Assembly: GCF_019097595.1 (NCBI RefSeq)
Contig: NC_080735.1
Location: forward strand, 2,412,417-2,476,416
DNA from: Hemibagrus wyckioides
Taxonomy: Eukaryota > Chordata > Actinopteri > Siluriformes > Bagridae
Reading direction: 5' to 3'
DNA: 64,000 bases
In this document: piece by piece, positions 1-14,700 of the stretch
Position numbering within the stretch: the stretch's first letter is position 1
How the letters are laid out: each line of letters begins with the position of its first letter
Program-made: the position numbers and the translations under genes
Notes under the pieces: model-generated
Seen by the model: the letters and a program-made list of their open reading frames with translations, nothing else
The model's database searches: none
Told to the model about the DNA's origin: nothing

Positions 1-934
1 AAAGAAAATCTAGTTGATTATTTTGTACAAGTTTTACTTTAAAACACTTCTTATAAATTAAAGAGATTTTCCCTTTACTTTATTCATTAAATAATGAAAT
101 ATATAATTAAATAAATAATTGGCTTTTAGAAAGAAATTACAGTTGCCACATAACAACATTAAGGTGCTGTAGACAAACTTGCAATGTATCGGTTCTACAG
201 ACATGGCATAGCAAACCACTAGCAACAACATAGCAACTATACCATAGCAACCATCTAGAATCACACTAGCAATTGCTGGGATATTATAGCAAACTCCTAG
301 TAACAACCTATCATAGCAACCTTCTACCAACACTATATCATCCACATACAACAGCTTACTAACCACTGGAATAATATAATAACCAGCTAGCAACACCTTA
401 GCAACTGGCTGGAATCATAGCAACTACCAGAGATAGAATAGCATTCACCTAGCAGCCCCCTAGCAACCACCTGGAACAGAATCCAGCTGGAATAACAGCA
501 ACCTAGCAACTACAGAGATTGGAAAGTCTCTGGAGACTTTTACAGAGACTGGAAAGTCTTTCAGATCTACACACATTTCATGTTCTTGTGTTAAGTCAAT
601 TAGAGTTTTAGCATAATCTAGTTAATAATCTATTAATATATATTTCAAAAATAATTAAGATACATTTATTTAGCTTTAATTTATTCTATGTAATTTAAGG
701 TTGGTCAAAATTCACCTTTAGTACTGTATGGTGGAAATACCTTTTCATTGCTTAATTTAAATCAAACCCTTGGTGTCACTTATCACACACCCATTCCTCC
801 TGATATAACTGTGTAACTCAGTCAGGTTTGTGGTCCTTCTTCACTTTCAGAATATTATTTTATGTAATTTATACAGTTTGTATGTGTGATTGTTTTTAGT
901 TGTCATTGTTTTTTGTTTTGTTTTGTTTTTCTAG
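1..934. other. non-coding flank upstream of first visible IFI44-like exon
   Basis: No exon was recognised here. The stretch is AT-rich and includes a degenerate AGCAAC-type minisatellite (listed separately). The 5' exon(s) of the IFI44-like gene, which should carry the start codon, were not found and probably lie left of the window or are too short to recognise. The segment before 935 ends in a T-rich tract and AG, a good splice acceptor. Confidence 0.6.
185..510. repeat. degenerate minisatellite based on CTAGCAAC/ATAGCAAC
   Basis: The motif TAGCAAC and close variants recur every 15 to 35 bases (for example around 221, 233, 246, 317, 399, 416, 462, 492), mixed with CTGGAAT or CTAGAAT words. 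The 112-codon open frame on the minus strand across it looks like a by-product of the repeat. Confidence 0.6.
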
Positions 935-1652
935 AAAAAACTGTGAGATTGAACAGAAACTGAGGGACTTCAAGCTCAAACACCCAAGTGTTCGGTTTGT
1001 CAGGATTCTGCTTATCGGTGATGCTGGAGCAGGAAAGTCCAGCTTTATAAACTCAGTCAATAATGTTTTCCAAAAACGAATCACATCTGATGCTCTTACT
1101 AATACAACCGGTGGAAAGAGTTTTACAAAAACTGTAAGTATTTTAAAATTTTACTAAACTAAGCCCATCAAGCCCACTGATTATTATTTCTTTTTGCTAG
1201 ATTGTGACTAAATTTAAATATGTTATAATGGGATTTTAACTGTTCCTTTTGAAGTGACGCTTTACTAAAATAAAATGAAATCATTTTTAGATATACTTAC
1301 TATTATTTACAAATAACACAGTAGGGACACAATAGGGAACACTAGAACATTTGATCTCTTATATATCTGAACTTGTTTTACAGTACCAAACCTATTACAT
1401 TGAAGGAAAGGATGGATCCCATTTGCCTTTTGCATTCAATGATGTCATGGGGCTTGAAGAAAGAGAATCTGGTGCAAGTTCACACGACATCATCAAAGCC
1501 TTAAGTGGCTTACTTCAGGATGGATTCAATGTGAGAAAAGTTAATGTAACTTGACCAGAAAGAACAAACAATTAATTAAATTAATAAATAGCATTTTGAA
1601 CCGTTGTTGATTTTAGAAATGTTGTACATTTTTGGATCATCTATAGGCGTGC

Positions 1653-1725
<73 letters not shown>

Positions 1726-3121
1726 TATTTAATTAATGTAAACTTGCAGTTTGATCTTACATCATCTAAGTCTATGAAGGATCCTGGCTACAGAAACAAC
1801 CCAAGTCTTGAGGATGAACCCTGTTGCCTGGTCAACATTATTGATGCAAACTCCATATCAAGGATGGAAATTGGGGTCATTAATAAGATGAACAAAATCC
1901 GTGAGGCAGCTTCAAAACTGAGTAAGGCACTAACACTATGATTGGGTTTAATAGAAGGAAAAATATAGACTGATCAAATACTTTGTGTGCTACGTTTTCC
2001 AAATAGTGTACAAGTAAATAATTATGCTCCATCTAATTATGGCTGAATGCCTATAGGATATATTTAGAGTTGGCAACACAAATCCAAAACTTATATTAAA
2101 TTTTGCACCTTCTAAAGCAGAGAAACATGGTGGTGGTGGCAGCATAATTATTATTTTGATTTAACAATATAGTGTCAAAATGCATTATTCATTATGTAGT
2201 GTCTTCGCCTGTAAAGTAAATATGTAAAAGGTAATTGTAGATGCACTTTGTTGGTATGCTAACAGCTTACATTAGGTATATTTATAAATTTATTCATTAA
2301 AAAAAATAAACAAATACAGTTTTTTAAGATAAAGAATTTTTCAGAGACCTTGCAAAAACATATTTTCACTGACTTTAACAGAGATTAATTATGATAGTTA
2401 CAGTATACTTAAAAATCACCTTCACTTTTGATTCCATTGAGCTTTTGAAGGATTTTCAGCCAAAACATGAACATCTGAGATCTGAATATCAATATGCACG
2501 ATTATTATTAAATCCTTTATTCTAAACTCTATTAAATCATGTTTATTACTAAACTATGAACACAGCCCTCAGTGCAAAGTGCAATACTGACTCTTAATTT
2601 TTCAGCGGATTTTCCTCAAATTGCATCAGTTGATTGATTGATCTGATATTTATCGTATCATCCAGACATGCGTCAAGTAATCATCATGACAAAACCAGAT
2701 TTAGCATGTCCACTGGTTCACCAGGACATAAGGAAGATCTACACCAGCAAGAAGATCAAAGAGAAGGTAATTAATTAGATATAAGGACATAATATAAGGA
2801 CATGTCTCACAAATTAAGCACATTTAGTGTTTTTTTTTTATTATTTAGGGACTGTTATTGTAAAGTGAAAATGAGTGAAACCTTCACAGAAAGCCTCCAC
2901 TGATCTTTACTATGTTTGTATTTCTTTTCCAGATGCAGGAGTGTAGTAATCTGCTGGGGATTCCTATGAATCACGTCTTCCCTGTGAAGAACTACCATGA
3001 GGAGATAGACCCAGATGATGACATGGATCTTCTGATTCTCAAGGCACTTGATCAGATTGTGCACATCGCTGCTGACAAGTTTAAGGAACAATCCTTTAAA
3101 TCTGGTGACAAACCTGAGTAA
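935..3121 (+). CDS. interferon-induced protein 44-like GTPase, 3' part (five exons visible)
   Basis: Visible exons, with GT/AG borders, are 935-1133, 1384-1530, 1750-1921, 2666-2766 and 2933-3121. Phases join cleanly and the last exon ends in TAA at 3119-3121, giving about 268 residues. The first exon holds the P-loop GDAGAGKSSF (G1), the second DVMGLEE (a DxxG-type G3), and the fourth TKPD (a T/NKxD-type G4 guanine-specificity motif), followed by a lysine-rich end. This pattern and the flanking words match fish IFI44/IFI44L proteins, cytoplasmic GTPase-like proteins induced by interferon; the exact function is not settled. The start exon is not seen, so the gene is 5' partial. Later copies of its last two exons lie at 31.4, 43.1 and 45.6 kb, so it belongs to a local tandem family. 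It is the only copy here with GTPase exons. A related immune GTPase is a less likely alternative. Confidence 0.85.
1653..1735. repeat. (TTTA)n microsatellite in IFI44-like intron
   Basis: About 80 bases of TTTA tetranucleotides, ending in TTAA-rich variants, lie just before the acceptor of the third visible exon (AG at 1748-1749). Length variation here could affect that acceptor's tract. Confidence 0.9.
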
Positions 3122-4743
3122 AGTCTCAGATCTCAATGTCTCAATAAGATTAGTATGACACAAAGTGCTTCAGTAAACATTTAAAAATATATATTAGGAT
3201 TACAGCTATTACTAAATGGAGAAAGGTACCAAGTGTGTATTGCTAAAATATGTGTAATCTTCTATCTTTATGAATTATATTAGATTATGCTACTTTACTT
3301 AAAGTTAAAATAAGATTTCTTTAAGGTTTCACTAATGTTAATAACCCATAAATGTAACAGTCTGAGTCACGTGAACTCAGTTTTCAAACCTGCAGTCTTG
3401 CTGATCACCCATTGGATAATCAGAAAAACAGGTATATTGCATTGCATTTTTATATCTTTTTGCAGCATAAAACATAAAATATATGTAAAAATATATGTAA
3501 AGTAGATGGCTGAAATAAACAACATATTGTCTACTTTTGAGGATTTTTTAAGATTTTAGCTGATTACTAATTGTCTATACTAAATGAATAAAATGTACCT
3601 TAGGTGTTAAAACCCTTTCAGTAAATAAAGGTGTTTCACGAGGTTTGGAAAAATGTCAGGAAATGTATTTAAATATTTAAAAAGTTAATTATCTTGTTAA
3701 ATTATATAATGCCTAATATATAGTTACTGAGAGATTGTAACTGAAAAGCCTAAATATACAAGGACTTACTGTGGAATACTGCTCTTATTTTGTGAATAAA
3801 TTAAATTCTTTAAAATAATTAAATATCTCATTAATTATCCAGATGCAAGTGCAAAATTTCATTTCAGTCATTCATTGTAACAACTCCATATAACAAGTCC
3901 ATGGACCATTCATCCCTCCATCAGAGGGAGCCTTCACCTAAATTCTGGTTCCACTTTCTGCACTAAAGTTCACTTCCTATTTAAAACATGTTCACATAAG
4001 CCATATTGCAAATTATTGTCAGTTCTCCTGCATACCAAGCCTGTCCTGTTTCATGCGTCTGACCATTTCTCTGTCATTTGGATTAGGGTGTTGTATCTCT
4101 GTTTTGGATTTGTTTGTTCTCTGAAAGTCTTTTGGTTTCTTGATTTATAATTTATGCACTGTTGATGACTTCCTGATTTATATATATATATTTACCACCA
4201 GCAAATGGATTCTAGCAAACATCCAGTAGTGGATTTGTTGCATTTATATAGCATTTGTGAGAATATTCATGAATATTTACAGATATTTAGGTTTGGGTGT
4301 TATGTTTACAGGTGTGGTCCTAGGCTGTGGGTCTTGCAGTTAGTTTTTCCCCAGGGGATAAGAGAGAATTCTACTTGGATTCATATATTTTAGACACTTT
4401 TGTAAAGAGATAGGTAGAGTTGATCACCACTCGTTAGTGAGTTTGATTGGTCAGTGTGTTCACTGGCCCAAATTTACCTGATCAACCCAGGGAAGCCTAC
4501 TAGGTTGCTTAGAAGCTTTAGTGAAAGACAAATTCAACTTACACCTACAAAAGGGTAGAGGTTGCAGAGGCATCCAATGTAGAGGCTGAGAGTGCAGGGG
4601 CTAGAATGAAAATCACCTTAGAGTCCAAGGCCATGGTTCTCTACCAGAAATTATAGCATTACAGCAGCTGACAAAATATCACTGATGCATAATGCTAAAC
4701 TGAAAAGAATTCTTGAGGAAGCAACAAGTCTGAGTAAGCATGT
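3122..4743. other. 3' UTR and intergenic DNA of the IFI44-like gene
   Basis: AT-rich with no coding exon recognised. The first 500 bases (3122-3620) have diverged counterparts after the IFI44-like copies at 43.2-43.6 kb and 46.1-46.7 kb, so this is transcribed 3' UTR or duplicated flank. Nothing was identified in 3620-4743. Confidence 0.55.
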
Positions 4744-4751
4744 GGTATTTA
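4744..4751. repeat. left 8-bp target-site duplication of hAT-like element
   Basis: GGTATTTA lies immediately before the CAGTGTTGGG terminus. The partner is GTTATTTA at 23629-23636, matching at 7 of 8 bases. Eight bases is the standard hAT duplication length. Confidence 0.7.
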
Positions 4752-5004
4752 CAGTGTTGGGGAGTAACTCGTTACAGTTACTTAGAAAAATATGTAATTA
4801 AAATTACATTTACTTATGAAAATGTTAAAGATTACAAATAGAGTTACATCTGAATATTTTCTTTAAAAAAACTAGTATATGTTGAATAAATATTAATTTG
4901 TTGTTCGAGTTTGTTAAAGCAGTGCTATTCTGATGATTTTGATTACGTTAATCCACATTGCCTCAGAAAGCTTTAGGCTACTACACTGTCTGAGAGTGAC
5001 CACC

Positions 5005-5171
5005 ATGGCGAGTGATAAAAATGCATTTCAGTGCCGGAAATTTAAAAATAATTTCATCCTAAAATCCAGTAAGGGGCAAATATAACAGTTCAGGGCAAAA
5101 TTTGTTTCCCGGCTGTTAAAATGCTTTCGACATCAAAGGCTTCAATGTTGAACCTGAGGAAGCATCAGCAG
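5005..5171 (+). pseudogene. hAT transposase first-exon relic (BED zinc finger-like)
   Basis: An ATG in good context (CACCATGGCG) opens a short frame that soon meets a stop. A following frame reads CFPAVKMLSTSKASMLNLRK and then HQQ, ending at a GT donor (5172). That resembles the BED-type finger of hAT transposases (C..C, then K-x-L-S-T-S and N-L-x-x-H). The frame switch and stop make it a relic. No other transposase exon is recognised between here and the right terminus. Identification rests on the short motif and on the surrounding hAT ends. Confidence 0.45.
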
Positions 5172-5627
5172 GTATGGAACCTAGCCTTTCTTTATTTTAT
5201 AATATATTTAAAATGTAAAATTTTTATTGTGAGTGTACAGAAATAAAAACAGACCCTTTAGTTTGGAATGATATATTACTCGTTTCTGTATAATAAACAG
5301 TGACGGAGTGGTCAGTTCATTTACTGTAGCTGCTCTGTGGAAAAAAATCCCCTAAAAGGCGCCTGCGCGTTCATCGAGCCCACAGTGTACTCAAGACCTG
5401 TATTCATAACATTCAGAATAAATTAGCTAGTCTGCTAGCCATGGGCATCACTAGGCCATTTTGAAGCCCCCCTAAAATTCTGCAATTGTCCATAAACTGT
5501 ACACGAATAAGTGATCTCCTCAGTCCCCTTTACATTTCATATGAAAATGGCGGCTCTTCGGCTCCTCCCCATCTTTCAGCGCATTCTTCAATCCGCAGAC
5601 TGGGGAGTCACAAAGCGAGGATCAGAG

Positions 5628-5628
<1 letters not shown>

Positions 5629-5661
<33 letters not shown>
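5629..5661. repeat. (GT)n microsatellite at the left border of the array
   Basis: About 33 bases of pure GT lie on the + strand, opposite in strand composition to the CA-rich array that begins 60 bases later. This is a local strand-composition flip. Confidence 0.9.
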
Positions 5662-5662
<1 letters not shown>

Positions 5663-5680
5663 TCAGGAAGACTTGTATTT

Positions 5681-5719
5681 TATGAGAGGCCATATAGGAC
5701 ATAATACATACTTTCTCTC
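5681..5719 (+). repeat. left inverted arm bounding the satellite array
   Basis: The 39 bases starting TATGAGAGGCCATATAGGAC reappear in reverse complement at 19481-19519 with one visible mismatch (CATA against CGTA). Weaker similarity continues outward: GAAGACTTGTATTT on the left against the inverse of AAATACAAG-like sequence after 22902. The array therefore sits between inverted arms. Confidence 0.8.
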
Positions 5720-8700
5720 AAACACACTATCATACCCTTACACACACACAACTATACTCTCTCAAACACACTATCATACCCTTACACACACACAACTATA
5801 CTCTCTCAAACACACTATCATACCCTTACACACACACAACTATACTCACACACACACACTATCATACCCTTACACACACACAACTATACTCTCTCAAACA
5901 CACTATCATACCCTTACACACACACAACTATACTCACACACACACACTATCATACCCTTACACACACACAACTATACTCTCTCAAACACACTATCATACC
6001 CTTACACACACACAACTATACTCACACACACACACTATCATACCCTTACACACACACAACTATGCTCACACACACACACTATCATACCCTTACACACACA
6101 CACAACTATACTCACACACACACACTATCATACCCTTACACACACACAACTATACTCTCTCAAACACACTATCATACCCTTACACACACACAACTATACT
6201 CTCTCAAACACACTATCATACCCTTACACACACACAACTATACTCTCTCAAACACACTATCATACCCTTACACACACACAACTATACTCTCTCAAACACA
6301 CTATCATACCCTTACACACACACAACTATACTCACACACACACACTATCATACCCTTACACACACACAACTATACTCACACACACACACACTATCATACC
6401 CTTACACACACACAACTATACTCTCTCACACACACACTATCATACCCTTACACACACACAACTATACTCACACACACACACACTATCATACCCTTACACA
6501 CACACAACTATACTCACACACACACACTATCATACCCTTACACACACACAACTATACTCACACACACACACTATCATACCCTTACACACACACAACTATA
6601 CTCTCTCAAACACACTATCATACCCTTACACACACACAACTATACTCACACACACACACACTATCATACCCTTACACACACACAACTATACTCTCTCAAA
6701 CACACTATCATACCCTTACACACACACAACTATACTCACACACACACACACACACTATCATACCCTTACACACACACAACTATACTCACACACACACACT
6801 ATCATACCCTTACACACACACAACTATACTCACACACACACACACTATCATACCCTTACACACACACAACTATACTCACACACACACACTATCATACCCT
6901 TACACACACACAACTATACTCTCACACACAAACACACTATCATACCCTTACACACACACAACTATACTCACACACACACACTATCATACCCTTACACACA
7001 CACAACTATACTCACACACACACACTATCATACCCTTACACACACACAACTATACTCACACACACACACTATCATACCCTTACACACACACAACTATACT
7101 CACACACACACAAACACACTATCATACCCTTACACACACACATCTATACTCACACACACACACACACACACACTATCATACCCTTACACAAACACAACTA
7201 TTCTCACACACACACACTATCATACCCTTACACACACACAACTATACTCACACACACTATCATACCCTTACACACACACAACTATACTCACACACACACA
7301 CTATCATACCCTTACACACACACAACTATACTCACACACACACACACACACACACACACTATCATACCCTTACACACACAACTATACTCTCTCAAACACA
7401 CTATCATACCCTTACACACACACATCTATACTCACACACACACTATCATACCCTTACACACACACAACTATACTCAGACACACACTATCATACCCTTACA
7501 CAGACACAACTATACACACACACACACACTATCATACCCTTACACACACACAACTACACTCACACACACACACACACACTATAATACCCTTACACACACA
7601 CAACTATACTCACACACACACACTATCATACCCTTACACACACACAACTATACTCACACACACACACACTATCATACCCTTACACACACACAACTATACT
7701 CACACACACACACACACACACTATCATACCCTTACACACACACAACTATACTCTCTCAAACACACTATCATACCCTTACACACACACAACTATACTCACA
7801 CACACACACACACACTCTATCATACCCTTACACACACACAACTATCCTCACACACACACACACACTATCATACCCTTACACACACACAACTATACTCACA
7901 CACACACACACACACTATCATACCCTTACACACACACAACTATACTCTCTCAAACACACAATCATACCCTTACACACACACAACTATACTCACACACACA
8001 CAAACACACTCTATCATACCCTTACACACACACAACTATCCTCACACACACACACACACTATCATACCCTTACACACACACAACTATACTCACACACACA
8101 CACACACTATCATACCCTTACACACACACAAATATACTCTCTCAAACACACTATCATACCCTTACACACACACAACTATACTCACACACACACACACACA
8201 CACACACTCTATCATACCCTTACACACACACAACTATCCTCACACACACACACACACTATCATACCCTTACACACACACAACTATACTCACACACACACA
8301 CACACACACTATCATACCCTTACACACACACAACTACACTCACACACACACACGGTCATACCCTTACACACACACAACTACACTCACACACACACACTAT
8401 CATACCCTTACACACACACATCTATACTCACACACACACTATCATACCCTTACACACACACAACTATACTCACACACACACACACACACACTATCATACC
8501 CTTACACACACACAACTATACTCTCTTAAAACACTATCATACTCTCACACACACACTATCATACTCTCACACACACACTATCATACTCACACACACACAC
8601 TATTATACTCTCACACACACTATCATACTCTCACACACACACTATCATACTCTCACACACACACTATTATACTCTCACACACACACACTATCATACTCTC

Positions 8701-11700
8701 ACACACACACACTATCATACTCTCACACACACACTATCATACTCTCACACACACACTATCATACTCTCTCACACACACACTATCATACTCTCACACACAC
8801 ACACACTATCATACTCACACACACACACTATCATACTCTCTCACACACACACTATCATACTCTCTCACACACACACTATCATACTCTCACACACACACAC
8901 TATCATACTCTCACACACACACACAATCATACTCTCTCACACACACACTATCATACTCACACACACACACACACTATCATCCTCTCTCACACACACACTA
9001 TCATACTCTCACACACACACACTATCATACTCACACACACATACTATCGTACTCACACACACACACTATCATACTCTCACACACATACTATCATACTCAC
9101 ACACACACACTATCATACTCTCACACACACACACTATCATCCTCTCTCACACACACACTATCATACTCACACACACATACTATCATACTCACACACACAT
9201 ACTATCATACTCACACACACACACTATCATACTCTCTCACACACACTATCATACTCTCACACACACACACTATCATACTCACACACACACACTATCATAC
9301 TCACACACACACACTATCATACTCTCACACACACACTATCATACACACACACACACACTATCATACTCTCACACACACACATACTATCATACTCACACAC
9401 ACACACTATCATACTCTCTCACACACACTATCATACTCTCACACACACACTATCATACTCACACACACACACTATCATACTCACACACACACACTATCAT
9501 ACTCTCACACACACACTATCATACACACACACACACACTATCATACTCTCACACACACACACACACTATCATACTCACACACACACACACTATCATACTC
9601 ACACACACACACACTATCATACTCACACACATACTATCATACTCACACACACACACACTATCATACTCTCACACACACACACACTATCATACTCACACAC
9701 ACACACACTATCATACTCTCACACACACACACACACACTATCATACTCACACACACATACTATCGTACTCACACACACACACTATCATACTCTCACACAC
9801 ATACTATCATACTCACACACACACACTATCATACTCTCACACACACACACTATCATCCTCTCTCACACACACACTATCATACTCACACACACACTATCAC
9901 ACCCTCACACACACTATCATACTCACACACACACACTATCATACTCTCACACACACACACTATCATACTCACACACACACACACTATCATACTCACACAC
10001 ACACACTATCATACTCACACACACACACTATCATACTCTCACACACACACTATCATACACACACACACACACTATCATACTCTCACACACACATACTATC
10101 ATACTCACACACACACACTATCATACTCTCTCACACACACTATCATACTCACACACACACACACACTATCATACTCACACACATACTATCATACTCACAC
10201 ACACACACACTATCATACTCTCACACACACACACACTATCATACTCACACACACACACACTATCATACTCTCACACACACACACACACACTATCATACTC
10301 ACACACACACACTATCATACTCTCTCACACACATACTATCATACTCTCACACACACACTATCATACTCTCACACACTATCATACTCTCACACACACACAC
10401 TATCATACTCTCACACACTCACACACACTATCGTACTCTCACACACACACTATCATACTCTCTCACACACACACACTATCATACTGTCTCACACACTATC
10501 ATACTCACACACACATACTATCATACTCTCACACACACACACACTATCATACTCTCTCACACACACACACTATCATACTCTCTCACACACACTATCATAC
10601 TCTCACACACATACTATCGTACTCTCACACACACACACTATCATACTCTCTCACACACACTATCATACTCTCACACACATACTATCATACTCTCTCACAC
10701 ACACTATCATACTCTCTCACACACATACTATCATACTCTCACACAAACACTATCATACACACACACACACACTATCATACTCTCACACACACATACTATC
10801 ATACTCACACACACACACTATCATACTCACACACACACACTATCATACTCACACACACACACACACACACACTATCATACTCACACACACACACTATCAT
10901 ACTCTCTCACACACACACTATCATACTCACACACACACACTATCATACTCACACACATACTATCATACTCACACACACACACACTATCATACTCTCACAC
11001 ACACACACACTATCATACTCACACACACACACACTATCATACTCTCACACACACACACACACACTATCATACTCACACACACACACTATCATACTCTCTC
11101 ACACACATACTATCATACTCTCACACACACACTATCATACTCTCACACACTATCATACTCTCACACACACACACTATCATACTCTCACACACTCACACAC
11201 ACTATCGTACTCTCACACACACACTATCATACTCTCTCACACACACACACTATCATACTGTCTCACACACTATCATACTCTCACACACATACTATCATAC
11301 TCACACACACATACTATCATACTCTCACACACACACACACTATCATACTCTCTCACACACACACACTATCATACTCTCTCACACACACACTATCATACTC
11401 TCTCACACACACTATCATACTCTCACACACATACTATCGTACTCTCACACACACACACTATCATACTCTCTCACACACACTATCATACTCTCACACACAT
11501 ACTATCATACTCTCTCACACACACTATCATACTCTCTCACACACATACTATCATACTCTCACACACACACTATCATACTCTCACACACTATCATACTCTC
11601 ACACACACACACTATCATACTCTCACACACTCACACACACTATCGTACTCTCACACACACACTATCATACTCTCTCACACACACACACTATCATACTGTC

Positions 11701-14700
11701 TCACACACTATCATACTCTCACACACACATACTATCATACTCACACACACATACTATCATACTCTCACACACACACACACTATCATACTCTCTCACACAC
11801 ACACACTATCATACTCTCTCACACACACTATCATACTCTCTCACACACACTATCATACTCTCTCACACACACTATCATACTCTCTCACACACACTATCAT
11901 ACTCTCTCACACACACTATCATACTCACACACACATACTATCATACTCACACACACACACTATCATACTCTCTCACATACTATCATACTCTCACACACAT
12001 ACTATCATACTCTCACACACACACACTATCATACTCTCTCACATACTATCATACTCTCACACACACACTATCATACTCTCTCACACACACACACTATCAT
12101 ACTCTCTCACACACACTATCATACTCTCTCACACACACTATCATACTCTCTCACACACACTATCATACTCTCTCACACACACTATCATACTCTCTCACAC
12201 ACACTATCATACTCACACACACATACTATCATACTCACACACACACACTATCATACTCTCTCACATACTATCATACTCTCACACACACACTATCATACTC
12301 TCTCACACACACACACTATCATACTCTCTCACACACACTATCATACTCTCTCACACACACTATCATACTCTCTCACACACACTATCATACTCTCTCACAC
12401 ACACTATCATACTCTCTCACACACACTATCATACTCTCTCACACACACTATCATACTCTCTCACACACACTATCATACTCTCTCACACACACTATCATAC
12501 TCTCTCACACACACTATCATACTCACACACACATACTATCATACTCACACACACACACTATCATACTCTCTCACATACTATCATACTCTCACACACATAC
12601 TATCATACTCACACACACACACTATCATACTCTCTCACATACTATCATACTCTCACACACATACTATCATACTCTCACACACACACTATCATACTCTCTC
12701 ACACACATACTATCATACTCTCACACACTCACACACACTATCGTACTCTCACACACACACTATCATACTCTCTCACACACACACACTATCATACTCTCTC
12801 ACACACTATCATACTCTCACACACATACTATCATACTCACACACACATACTATCAAACTCTCTCACACACACTATCATACTCTCTCACACACACACACTA
12901 TCATACTCTCTCACACACTATCATACTCTCACACACACTATCATACTCTCTCACACACATACTATCATACTCTCACACACTCACACACACTATCATACTC
13001 TCAGACACACACACTATCATACTCTCACACACTCACACACACTATCATACTCTCAGACACACACACTATCATACTCTCTCACACACATACTATCATACTC
13101 TCACACACTCACACACACTATCGTACTCTCACACACACACTATCATACTCTCTCACACACACAAACTATCATACTCTCACACACATACTATCATACTCTC
13201 TCACACACATACTATCATACTCACACACACATACTATCATACTCTCACACACACACTATCATACTCTCACACACACAAACTATCATTCTCTCTCACACTC
13301 ACTATCATACTATCATACTCTCACACACACATACTATCATACTCACACACACATACTATCATACTCACACACACACACTATCATACTCTCACACACACAC
13401 TATCATACTCTCACACACACACTATCATACTCTCACACACACACTATCATATTCTCTCACACACACACTATCATACTCTCACACACACACTATCATACTC
13501 TCACACACACACTATCATACTCTCACACACACACACACACTATCATACTCTCACACACACACTATCATACTCTCACACACACACTATTATACTCTCACAC
13601 ACACACACTATCATACTCTCACACACACACTATCATACTCTCACACACACACTATCATACTCTCACACACACACACTATCATACTCTCACACACACACTA
13701 TCATACTCTCACACACACACTATAATACTCTCACACACACACACTATCATACTCTCACACACACACTATCATACTCTCACACACACACTATCATACTCTC
13801 ACACACACACACACACTATCATACTCTCACACACACACTATCATACTCTCACACACACACTATCATACTCTCACACACACACTATCATACTCTCTCACAA
13901 ACATACTATCATACTCTCACACACACACTATCATAATCACACACACATACTATCATACTCACACACACACACTATCATACTCTCTTACACATACTATCAT
14001 ACTCTCTCACACACACACATACTATCATACTCACACACACAAATGCTATCATACTCTCTCACACACACACTATCATACTCTCACACACACACTATCATAC
14101 TCTCTCACACACATACTATCATACTCTCTCACACATACTATCATACTCACACATACTATCATACTCACACACACATACTATCATACTCACACATACTATC
14201 ATACTCACACACACATACTATCATACTCTCTCACACACACTATCATACTCACACACACATACTATCATACTCTCTCACACACACTATCATACTCTCACAC
14301 ACACACATACTATCATACTCTTACACACACACTATCATACTCACACACACATACTATCATACTCTCTCACACACACTATCATACTCTCTCACACACACAC
14401 TATCATACACACACACACACACATACTATCATACTCACACACACATACTATCATACTCACACACACACACTATCATACTCTCTCACACACACACTATCAT
14501 ACACACACACACACATACTATCATACTCACACACACATACTATCATACTCACACACACACACTATCATACTCTCACACACACATACTATCATACTCTCTC
14601 ACACACACACTATCATACTCACACACACACACTATCATACTCTCACACACACACACTATCATACTCTCTTACACATACTATCATACTCACACATACTATC

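Noticed and set aside
58..396. 112-codon minus-strand frame with a YVDD string
   Set aside because: YVDD occurs by chance in translation of an AGCAAC minisatellite; no other RT motif is present.
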